7,274 nt of DNA from Multiplicimicrobium sp043718225 (lineage in GTDB: Bacteria; Omnitrophota; Omnitrophia; Omnitrophales; Aquincolibacteriaceae): assembly GCA_043718225.1 (NCBI GenBank), contig JAYSWD010000037.1, positions 1 through 7,274 of the forward strand, read 5' to 3'. Positions 1 to 5,690 of this stretch are shown here, in pieces (within the stretch, counting starts at the first letter, position 1; each line of letters begins with the position of its first letter). Below the pieces are notes generated by a model. It saw nothing but the letters and a program-made list of their open reading frames with translations. It had not been told where the DNA came from and ran no database searches. The translations under genes were made by a program, and so were the position numbers.

Positions 1-2
1 GA

Positions 3-1835
3 ATGATGCGAGTGAGCCTTGTTGGTTTGATATTATTTATTCTTACAACTTCTTTTCTTTTCTCAACACAAGCTGAATCACTTGCAATGCGCGAAATTAA
101 AGTGATTGCCGCCGTTTCTCCTGGATTTCAAGCCCAACCTGAGTGGAAATCCAATTTCGAAAGACGTTTGATTTACGCTTCACGAATTTTTGAAAGCGAA
201 TTTAAAATTAAATTCAAACTTGTCCGCTATGTGAAATGGACTCCCGCCGATGAAACGGCACCGATGACATCGCTGCTCGAAGAGCTGCGCGGGGATGTCG
301 CGTTAGGCGACGCGGATGTCGCCATAGGTTTAACACATTACGACATGACGCCTGACGGTGCCGACATGAAGGATTTGCATACCTTGGGGCAGGCCAGGCC
401 TTTTTCAGGATATTTAGTGATCCGTTATCCCGCTAATAAGCTTTTCAAAATTCAGGAAGAAGCCGTACTGGCGCATGAACTCGGGCATGTTTTTGGAGCT
501 GTCCATACCGATGATAAAAAAAGTATTATGGCGCCGATCGTGGAACGCCAGCTTCCCGTCCGTTTTGATGCCGAAAACCGGCAGATTATCCTTGAAACGC
601 GTTCCATAAATGTTAATCGCGGTGCGGAATCGCTTCCTACCAATATGCTGCAGGGACTTTTACGGTCCTATCTAAAAATGATCGAGAAAAACGGTTCTTC
701 CGATTTTTATTATTCGATTGGGCTTTTCTATTTGCAGCTCGGTCAACCGAATGACGCGATCAAATCCTGGAAGCGGGCGGTCAGTCTGGATCCGGAAAAT
801 CCGGAATGGCGTTATAACCTGGGCGTGCTTTATTTTAAATCGGGCAGTTATGAGAAAGCGATTCCCGAGCTCAGCCGGGCGGTTTCCGGATTTAAATTCA
901 ATGTCCAGAAACCCATGAAAGCAAATTCGCTGCAGTTACTGGGCGAAGCTTATTTCGAGCAGGACAACATGTTTGCGGCTTTCAACGCCTGGACGCGCGC
1001 GCTAAGCCTCAAACCGGGGAATATTGAGCTTGAGGCAAACCTTGCTACGGTAAAATTCAAGCAAGGCCAAGTCAGCAACGCGATTGATTCTTTTCAAAAA
1101 ATTTTAAAAAAGGATCCCAAAAATTTAAAGTCGCTGATCTATTTGGGGAAAGCACTGCATCAAGAGAAACAGCTCCCCGAGGCTTTGCAGTATTTGGAGC
1201 TGGCGTTAGTTCAGCTTAACCGCTTGCCGCGTTCCGCGGGCCAAATCGGGCAGCTGAGTACTGTTTACGGTGAAATAGGAAATATTTATCTGACGCTCCA
1301 AAATCAAAAGCAGGCTTTTGAGAATTTTCAAGCCGCATGTGACTTGGTGCCCTCAGGAGAATGTCATAAGCAGTTAGGCATGACCATGTTTGGCCTTAAG
1401 CAATGGAATGAGTCGGCGCGTGAATTCGCGCAGGCGCTTCAATTTCAAAAAGAAGACGTGGATATTTACGGAATGATGGGCACCGCTTTAACTCAAAAAG
1501 GGGATCTTCCCAAAGCGGTCGGTGTGTTCAAGGAAGGTTTGAAATACGCGAAAGAACCCCAAATCCAGGCGCGTTTCCATCGGAACATCGGAAATCTTTA
1601 TTTGTCTCAAAAAGGATATGATTTGGCCGCGCCCGAATTTCAACTTGCGCTGACAAAGGACTGGGGCGATGTGGAAAGTCATTTTGGACTGGCGATGGCG
1701 CAGCTAGGCAAGGGCGAGTCATTTTCGGCGATTAACAGCCTGCGTGATGTTTTGCGGATTGACCCGGGTAATAAGCGCGCCCCATCGATGCTTGCGTCGA
1801 TTCAAGCCAGTTTAAATAGCGAATCGGGCACTTGA
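3..1835 (+). CDS. Secreted metzincin-type zinc metalloprotease fused to TPR repeats
   Basis: Predicted exported protein of 610 residues. Residues 1-25 form a Sec signal peptide: a short charged start, a hydrophobic core rich in Leu, Ile and Phe, and a likely cut after TQA. Residues 30-205 form a protease-like domain. It contains HELGHVFGAVH (158-168), the full HExxHxxGxxH metzincin signature with zinc ligands His158, His162 and His168 and general base Glu159. Ser-Ile-Met at 174-176 follows at the right distance to be the Met-turn. From about residue 235 to 590 there are about ten TPR units with the usual small/large residue pattern and endings such as LDPEN, LKPGN and IDPGN. The metzincin fold is established for this signature; the substrate is unknown. 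The TPR array may dock a partner or substrate in the periplasm. Two in-frame ATGs (3 and 6) lie at the window edge, so the ribosome binding site is not visible and the true start could lie further upstream. A methyltransferase gene follows closely. Confidence 0.85.
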   Translation: MMRVSLVGLILFILTTSFLFSTQAESLAMREIKVIAAVSPGFQAQPEWKSNFERRLIYASRIFESEFKIKFKLVRYVKWTPADETAPMTSLLEELRGDVALGDADVAIGLTHYDMTPDGADMKDLHTLGQARPFSGYLVIRYPANKLFKIQEEAVLAHELGHVFGAVHTDDKKSIMAPIVERQLPVRFDAENRQIILETRSINVNRGAESLPTNMLQGLLRSYLKMIEKNGSSDFYYSIGLFYLQLGQPNDAIKSWKRAVSLDPENPEWRYNLGVLYFKSGSYEKAIPELSRAVSGFKFNVQKPMKANSLQLLGEAYFEQDNMFAAFNAWTRALSLKPGNIELEANLATVKFKQGQVSNAIDSFQKILKKDPKNLKSLIYLGKALHQEKQLPEALQYLELALVQLNRLPRSAGQIGQLSTVYGEIGNIYLTLQNQKQAFENFQAACDLVPSGECHKQLGMTMFGLKQWNESAREFAQALQFQKEDVDIYGMMGTALTQKGDLPKAVGVFKEGLKYAKEPQIQARFHRNIGNLYLSQKGYDLAAPEFQLALTKDWGDVESHFGLAMAQLGKGESFSAINSLRDVLRIDPGNKRAPSMLASIQASLNSESGT

Positions 1836-1859
1836 TATGGAAACAAAAGAGATGCTGAA

Positions 1860-2576
1860 ATGATTTGCCCGCATTGCAGGTCGCCCTTTTATTTTTTAGA
1901 CGCGCGGACATTAAATTTGTCTGCATCCTGTTCAAAGTGCCGTTATCGCGGCAAGCCGGTCAAGCTTTCATATGAGACTTATCATGCCGATTTTTATTCA
2001 TCCAGGCCTTATATCCGGAACCCTAAAACAGACCCGCAGATGAAATGGATTTTTTCGCAGATGGGAATTGAGACGCGCCATGTGGTGATTGATCTGGGCT
2101 GCGGCGTCGGAGACTACACGAAAGAAATACGGCATTTAACCGAACATACCGCCGGATATGACCGTGATGTAAGCGCGGCTCAGGCAAAATATCCCGGCGT
2201 TACTTTTTTTAAGCATGATTTTGATAAATCTATTCCATTACCGGATATGTCCGTGGATAAAGTGATTTCGGTTAACGTAATCGAGCATCTTGTGGATTGG
2301 GACTTTTTTTTGCGCGAATGCAGCCGCGTTTTACGTCCGGGAGGCATGATCGCGCTTTCAACGGCAAACCGGGAATTTGGCCTACATGGTTTGCATTATG
2401 ACCCCACGCATTATCACGAATGGACTTTGGATCAATTTATTGAGTTGACGTCGGCGTATTTTCAAACGGTTCAAGCGAAAAAAGACTGCGCGATGTTTAA
2501 TTATTATCCGCTGAATCAAATTTTGCGCTATTTTCTGAAGCCGGATCTGACTTGGATCGGCCGAAAACCGCAGTAG
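1860..2576 (+). CDS. Class I SAM-dependent methyltransferase with N-terminal zinc ribbon
   Basis: Cytoplasmic methyltransferase of 238 residues with no signal peptide. Cys3, Cys6, Cys24 and Cys27 form a CxxC-x17-CxxC zinc ribbon. The Rossmann domain begins near residue 74. Motif I is DLGCGVG (78-84), Asp101 sits at the end of strand 2 where it would bind the SAM ribose, NVIEHL (139-144) is the post-strand-4 motif, and VLRPGGMIALST (157-168) is the strand-5 region. This is the Methyltransf_11/UbiE-like pattern. Later, HYHEWTLDQFIEL (184-196) matches the substrate-side segment of such enzymes. The acceptor (lipid, sugar, quinone or small molecule) cannot be told from sequence. The gene starts 24 bases after the protease-TPR gene and is probably cotranscribed with it. 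A weak AAGAG (1847-1851) lies 8 bases before the ATG. A mini-ORF starting at 1837 ends in an ATGA overlap with this start. Confidence 0.87.
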   Translation: MICPHCRSPFYFLDARTLNLSASCSKCRYRGKPVKLSYETYHADFYSSRPYIRNPKTDPQMKWIFSQMGIETRHVVIDLGCGVGDYTKEIRHLTEHTAGYDRDVSAAQAKYPGVTFFKHDFDKSIPLPDMSVDKVISVNVIEHLVDWDFFLRECSRVLRPGGMIALSTANREFGLHGLHYDPTHYHEWTLDQFIELTSAYFQTVQAKKDCAMFNYYPLNQILRYFLKPDLTWIGRKPQ

Positions 2577-2591
2577 TTCTTTTTTTTCGGC
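2557..2591 (+). terminator. Possible weak terminator at the end of the methyltransferase gene
   Basis: GCCGAAAA (2560-2567) can pair with TTTTCGGC (2584-2591) across a 16-base loop containing the TAG stop. Alternatively a short CGG/CCG hairpin at 2558-2570 is followed by a run of eight T at 2580-2587. Neither is a textbook intrinsic terminator, because one lacks a T-run after the stem and the other has only a 3-base stem. A terminator is expected here because the next gene is convergent. The rest of the gap, to 2720, shows no gene and no stronger hairpin. Confidence 0.25.
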
Positions 2592-2720
2592 GCTGTGTCA
2601 TGGAGAAGAATTTAATTTCAATTATCATCCGGCTCAAACAATCCTCGTCGCTTTGCTTCTGATGACTTTCCCACGAGTTCTTTGCGGTGAAGAGAAGTAA
2701 GCTGCTTGAAAAATCTGAGA

Positions 2721-4007
2721 TTATTTCGGACGTAACTTTAAAGGATTAAACAAGGGCTTTCCGGAAGCGGTTCGATGGGTGATCAGCTTATTAAGAAGTT
2801 CTTTGGCGGCGCGGCGGTGATCGGTTAGTTTGACGCCAAGGACATGCACCGCACCGTCTTCATCAAAAACAAATTCATGTTCCCGTGAAATTTGATTTGC
2901 CGCTACCGCGCGCGCAGGCTTAGCGAGCGGGCGAATGCCGGCATCAGTGGAAAGAATCTGTGTTTGTCCAAGCCTTGCGGAAGGAAAAAACTTTTTAACC
3001 GCGCTGAGTAAATAGCCGATCTCTGCTTCTTTGATCGCGACTTGATCGGGATTAGTTTCGAGCCTCTCAGTCGTTCCGATGCGCGCGCGGTCCTTACGGT
3101 TAATAACGAAAAAAATGCGTTTGTCTTGCGCCTGTAAAATAGCCGAGTAATTTGAAAATGGAGAAACTTCCACATGCGCTCCGGCAATCGGCACGATCAT
3201 TTCACTTTTTTTAATCCCGCCCGCTTTTTCACGGACCTGGTCAACCCAGGCGCCCGTGGCATTGATTACCTTTTTCGTATAAAACACTTGTGTTTTGCGC
3301 GGTATTTTGACTTCCACTTCGAATAATCCCGCGGCGGGAAAGTAACGGTAACGCGTCACGGACGCTTCTTCAAAAACCTGCGCGCCGCAATTCACAGCGG
3401 TTTCGATTATTTGTTTAACAAGCGCTAAGTCATCGGTCGTATGGTCCTGAACAATCACCGCGCCGAGCAGACCCTTGGGATTTAGCCCGGGTTCAACGTG
3501 GAGTGTTTTTTTTGCTGAGCTCAGAATGCGCGTCCCTTTTTTCCCGCCGCTGATTTGTGAGAGCAGTCCGTAAAGCCAAGTCCCAAAAAAAACGGAAAGG
3601 CGTCCTCTGCCATGGTTTTTATAAATAGGCATCAGCAGTTCGATTTCCGTGACAAGACCGGGCCACAGTTTGGCAAGGGCATGTGTTTCTCTCAAAGCCA
3701 GAAAGACAAAGCGCAAGTTTTTCCAAAATTCACGGCCATGCCCCGAGCACAGCGCCGACCAGGCCACCTCCAGGTAGCGCAATCCGCCGTGTATTAATTT
3801 GGAACTTTTACTGCTTGTCCCGGAACCGAAAGTATTTTTTTCAAAAAGAATAACGCTTAATCCTCGTAACGCGCTTTCATGGGCGATAGCCACGCCGGCA
3901 ATTCCTCCGCCGATAATCGCGATATCAAAAATAGGGGGTGGGGGTGACTGTGTTTTCAATCTAGGAAGAAGGGGGTGAGGCGACGCGGCTTGAAAATTGA
4001 AATTCAA
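2721..4007 (-). CDS. glpD: FAD-dependent glycerol-3-phosphate dehydrogenase, short form lacking the C-terminal domain
   Basis: Oxidises sn-glycerol 3-phosphate to dihydroxyacetone phosphate and passes electrons to the quinone pool; family members act at the inner face of the cytoplasmic membrane. The dinucleotide-binding motif is IIGGGIAG (31-38) with the ribose-binding Glu56. The GlpD signature GTSSKSSKLIHGGLRYLE (63-80) is complete. Later landmarks are GAHVEV (276-281, like the GSHIVV histidine region), DAGIRPL (355-361) and GVKLTDHR (391-398), the counterpart of GGKLTTYR. The protein has 428 residues, against about 500 or more for the classical enzymes. It stops about 35 residues after the conserved lysine, so the C-terminal helical domain is missing. 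The first codon, at 4007, is TTG and overlaps the upstream gene by 47 bases. A second TTG at 3959 lies just after that gene's stop and still leaves the FAD fold intact (412 residues). Neither has a good ribosome binding site. The family is clear; true GlpD activity in this short form is inferred. Confidence 0.83.
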   Translation of the reverse strand: MNFNFQAASPHPLLPRLKTQSPPPPIFDIAIIGGGIAGVAIAHESALRGLSVILFEKNTFGSGTSSKSSKLIHGGLRYLEVAWSALCSGHGREFWKNLRFVFLALRETHALAKLWPGLVTEIELLMPIYKNHGRGRLSVFFGTWLYGLLSQISGGKKGTRILSSAKKTLHVEPGLNPKGLLGAVIVQDHTTDDLALVKQIIETAVNCGAQVFEEASVTRYRYFPAAGLFEVEVKIPRKTQVFYTKKVINATGAWVDQVREKAGGIKKSEMIVPIAGAHVEVSPFSNYSAILQAQDKRIFFVINRKDRARIGTTERLETNPDQVAIKEAEIGYLLSAVKKFFPSARLGQTQILSTDAGIRPLAKPARAVAANQISREHEFVFDEDGAVHVLGVKLTDHRRAAKELLNKLITHRTASGKPLFNPLKLRPK

Positions 4008-4629
4008 AGGGTTCTTCGCCGACGGTCACTTTAATATGCAGGGTGGGAGCGTAATCAAACGCGCGTAGAGAGGACGCGTCATAAATGATAAGGCCGTGAG
4101 TTGCCATGCCGGGCTGCAGAATGACTTCGCGCAAAAATCCGCGGTTTGTTTTTTGAGCCGGTTTAAAAAAACGGATATTGTTTTTTTCGGCGTACTGTGC
4201 GATTGCTTTGGTTGAAGAAATAATATGGTAAGGATCGCTGAAGGGAATGAACGCCGCAGCGTCCGTAAATTTTGCCCATGAGCTTTTTTTTGCCGGGGAA
4301 TTATCCCATTTGCCCTGGGCCGCGCCCGAAGTGCCCGCGGGCTTGATGACACAGCCTTCTGCGGTGGAAGCTTCAACCGCGTCGGGAGAAACTAAAATGG
4401 GCTGCGTGCTCAAATTACTTATTTTAATAAGCACCATCAATTCATCTTTTTTTTGAATGGATGTTTGCAGGGCGACACGCACGCCGTCTTTTTCAATGGC
4501 CGGCTCAAGGCTGACCGGGCCGGAAGTGACGCGTCGCTCGGATAGCAGTGGGGTTTGAGCCCAAGCTACGGGGATATTTAAAACTAAAACCGATGTAGAA
4601 ATAATGAGGTGAAATATTTTTTTAAACAT
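3961..4629 (-). CDS. Exported protein of unknown function
   Basis: Not recognised as a named family. Residues 1-24 are a clear Sec signal peptide: two lysines, a hydrophobic core and a cut after AWA, leaving a mature protein of about 198 residues. The mature part looks rich in beta strands. RVALQTSIQKKDELMVLIKI (51-70) followed by SNLSTQPILV, and later LQPGMATHGLIIYDA (171-185), follow the alternating pattern of small immunoglobulin-like extracytoplasmic domains (DUF4352-like). That resemblance is by eye only. There is one cysteine in the mature region and no lipobox. I chose the ATG at 4629 because the signal peptide begins there and GGAAA lies about 7 bases upstream. An ATG at 4650 and a TTG at 4659 would add 7 or 10 residues before the signal peptide. 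The gene is followed on the same strand by the glpD-like gene, abutting or overlapping it, so the two are probably one operon. Confidence 0.7.
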   Translation of the reverse strand: MFKKIFHLIISTSVLVLNIPVAWAQTPLLSERRVTSGPVSLEPAIEKDGVRVALQTSIQKKDELMVLIKISNLSTQPILVSPDAVEASTAEGCVIKPAGTSGAAQGKWDNSPAKKSSWAKFTDAAAFIPFSDPYHIISSTKAIAQYAEKNNIRFFKPAQKTNRGFLREVILQPGMATHGLIIYDASSLRAFDYAPTLHIKVTVGEEPFEFQFSSRVASPPSS

Positions 4630-4661
4630 AGATGTTTCCGTAACTCTCATTATCGGCAAAT

Positions 4662-4740
4662 CAAGGCGGTAATTTAAGCCTTTCCGCCTTGCCGGATGGC
4701 AAGGACGGATCCGTCACGCGAGTCGGGCTCGCGGCGGAAA
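4662..4740. repeat. Compact multi-hairpin inverted-repeat element in the divergent gap
   Basis: The core, 4681-4740, is bounded by TTTCCGCC (4681-4688) and its exact inverted copy GGCGGAAA (4733-4740). Between them lie a perfect hairpin CCTTGCC-GGAT-GGCAAGG (4687-4704, sharing two bases with the outer arm), the 12-base palindrome GACGGATCCGTC (4704-4715), and a hairpin CGCGAG-TCGGG-CTCGCG (4717-4733). In addition, CAAGGCGG (4662-4669) is an exact inverted copy of CCGCCTTG (4684-4691), so it could compete with both the outer stem and the first hairpin. The layout resembles a REP- or MITE-like element, or a structured RNA leader. It is not a normal terminator, because the genes on both sides point away from it and no T-run follows a stem. 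Confidence 0.6.
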
Positions 4741-4747
4741 AAAAGAA

Positions 4748-4818
4748 TTGACAGCAGATTGAATCCAATTAAGATCATATCCTAATAAGATTTCTTATGG
4801 GCTTGCCCCATTGCTGTC
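4748..4818 (+). promoter_or_regulatory. Candidate promoter/operator region upstream of hemP
   Basis: TTGACA (4748-4753) is a perfect -35 hexamer but has no good -10 at 16-18 bases. TTGAAT (4759-4764) with TAATAA (4783-4788) at 18 bases is a possible promoter. The perfect palindrome ATAAGATTTCTTAT (4785-4798, arms 6, spacer 2) overlaps that -10 and could be an operator. It is followed directly by the hairpin GGGC-TT-GCCC (4799-4808). GACAGCA (4750-4756) and TGCTGTC (4812-4818) form an inverted pair around the whole block. Iron control by Fur is common for hemP and TonB receptors, but I see no convincing match to the Fur box. Confidence 0.35.
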
Positions 4819-4886
4819 TTTAAGCCAGGCCTGCGCTTACCGCGTTATGCCCCAGCCAAAATAAAAATTTGAGCGGCGGATGGTGT

Positions 4887-5060
4887 ATGCAAGAAGAAAC
4901 AGGCTGGATGAAAAATTCAAAGATCAAGCGAAAGATTCCGGCGCGCATGCTGCAATCGGAATGGATTTTTGAAGGTGAGAAAGAAGTTCTGATCATGCAT
5001 GGCGATCAGCAATACCGGTTGCAAGTAACGCGTTTCGGGAAATTAATTTTAACAAAATAA
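4887..5060 (+). CDS. hemP: HemP family hemin-uptake small protein
   Basis: Small protein of 57 residues. Its last 40 residues match the HemP family: an Ile-Pro-Ala-Arg lead-in, then EKEVLIMHGDQQYRLQVTR and the hallmark C-terminus GKLILTK. HemP-type genes are known at the head of heme and iron uptake operons in Gram-negative bacteria, where some act as regulators of receptor expression; the biochemical role here is inferred. The basic stretch KNSKIKRK comes before the conserved part. I prefer the ATG at 4887, which has GGCGGA (4875-4880) 6 bases upstream. The in-frame TTG at 4869 and ATG at 4908 are alternatives (63 or 50 residues), and all three keep the conserved domain. The stop is one base before the ATG of the next gene, which points to tight cotranscription and probable translational coupling. 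Confidence 0.85.
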   Translation: MQEETGWMKNSKIKRKIPARMLQSEWIFEGEKEVLIMHGDQQYRLQVTRFGKLILTK

Positions 5061-5061
5061 A

Positions 5062-5617
5062 ATGGCAGAAAGAAAAATGAATACTAGTGTTTTGCGGGAA
5101 ATTCCGACGACTGTGTTTTTAGGTATCTGCTTTTCTTTGGTCGCCGTTTTACTTGGGTTTGTCATGGGAGGGGTTTTCGGCGCGGTCGAGGACTCACTTA
5201 AAAAAAGTTTAGATCGCTCTGGTACAGCGGTATTAGAGTCAGTTTATAAATCTGATATCGCTGCAAAAGATGCGGTTGTCAAAAAATCCTGGGAGTATTT
5301 TAAGCGTGCGCATATGCATTGGAGCGCAATTAGTTCGGCCGCACTTGTTTCCATTCTCACGCTGATATTAGTTTGCCAGTCTACAAAAACCGCACAAGTG
5401 ACCTCAATTCTGCTTGGGGCAGGCGCGTTTATCTATCCTCTTCTATTGGCTTTTGGCCGGCATTTTTGCGCCGGGAATGGGCGGAACGGGAAAAGCCAAA
5501 GAGTACTTTGCTTTTCTGGGCACGTCTGGAGCCGCTTTTTGCATTGTAGGAATAACGGGAACTTTGCTTTGTGTTATCCGCGATCGCTTTTCGGGGATGT
5601 CTGAAAAGCTAAGCTGA
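5062..5617 (+). pseudogene. Four-helix inner-membrane protein broken by a one-base frameshift
   Basis: The first 126 or so residues read in one frame: a hydrophobic segment at about 16-40, a charged soluble part at about 41-86 (EDSLKKSLDRS, then a KSWEYFKRAHMHW stretch), a second helix at about 88-106 and the start of a third at 112. Near 5437-5445 the protein sense moves to the +1 frame. Before it the reading is GAGAFIYP; after it the reading is YWLLAGIFAPGMGGTGKAKE, then a fourth helix and the stop at 5615-5617. Without the shift, the first frame continues to 5604 as a Cys/Arg/Asn-rich tail unlike a membrane protein. One extra base, or two lost, explains it. The corrected protein would have about 185 residues. 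I do not recognise the family. Its place between hemP and the receptor suggests a role in that uptake system. The start may be the ATG at 5062 or the one at 5077. A sequencing or assembly error is as likely as true inactivation. Confidence 0.72.
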
Positions 5618-5690
5618 TTTTCTTGCCGGCCTATTTTAGCCAGGGAGCCGGAAAAATTCCCCAGCCCTTTTGTAAATTTTGAGGGAAACT

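Noticed and set aside
2600..2662. A 20-codon frame in the convergent gap starting MEKNLISIII, like the start of a family 2 glycosyltransferase.
   Set aside because: It stops after 20 codons, the Pro/Tyr expected after SIII are absent, no further glycosyltransferase motifs follow in any frame, and no good ribosome binding site is present. Chance is the simpler explanation.
4247..4456. A + strand frame of 69 codons opposite the exported-protein gene.
   Set aside because: It lies wholly antisense to a gene with a clear signal peptide, has low-complexity composition and no ribosome binding site.
4681..4740. Bidirectional rho-independent terminator.
   Set aside because: The flanking genes diverge, so none ends here, and neither strand has a T-run directly after a stem. 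The A-run on the + strand lies after the stem, giving T before the stem on the other strand.
4771..4798. A classical Fur box near the hemP promoter.
   Set aside because: GATCAT and ATAAGAT are only loosely like the GATAAT hexamers, and the three-hexamer array is not kept. The palindrome is reported as an unassigned operator instead.
4741..4868. A cobalamin riboswitch ahead of the TonB-receptor operon.
   Set aside because: I could not find the conserved B12-box sequence, and the hairpins seen do not match the known layout.
5414..5617. A separate 67-codon gene starting at TTG 5414.
   Set aside because: It begins inside the membrane-protein gene, has no ribosome binding site, and its sequence continues that protein's helices after a one-base shift. 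It is the 3' part of the broken gene.
5626..5651. CCGGC/GCCGG inverted pair between the membrane-protein gene and the receptor as a terminator.
   Set aside because: The stem is only five bases with a 16-base loop and is followed by A, not T. The genes look cotranscribed.
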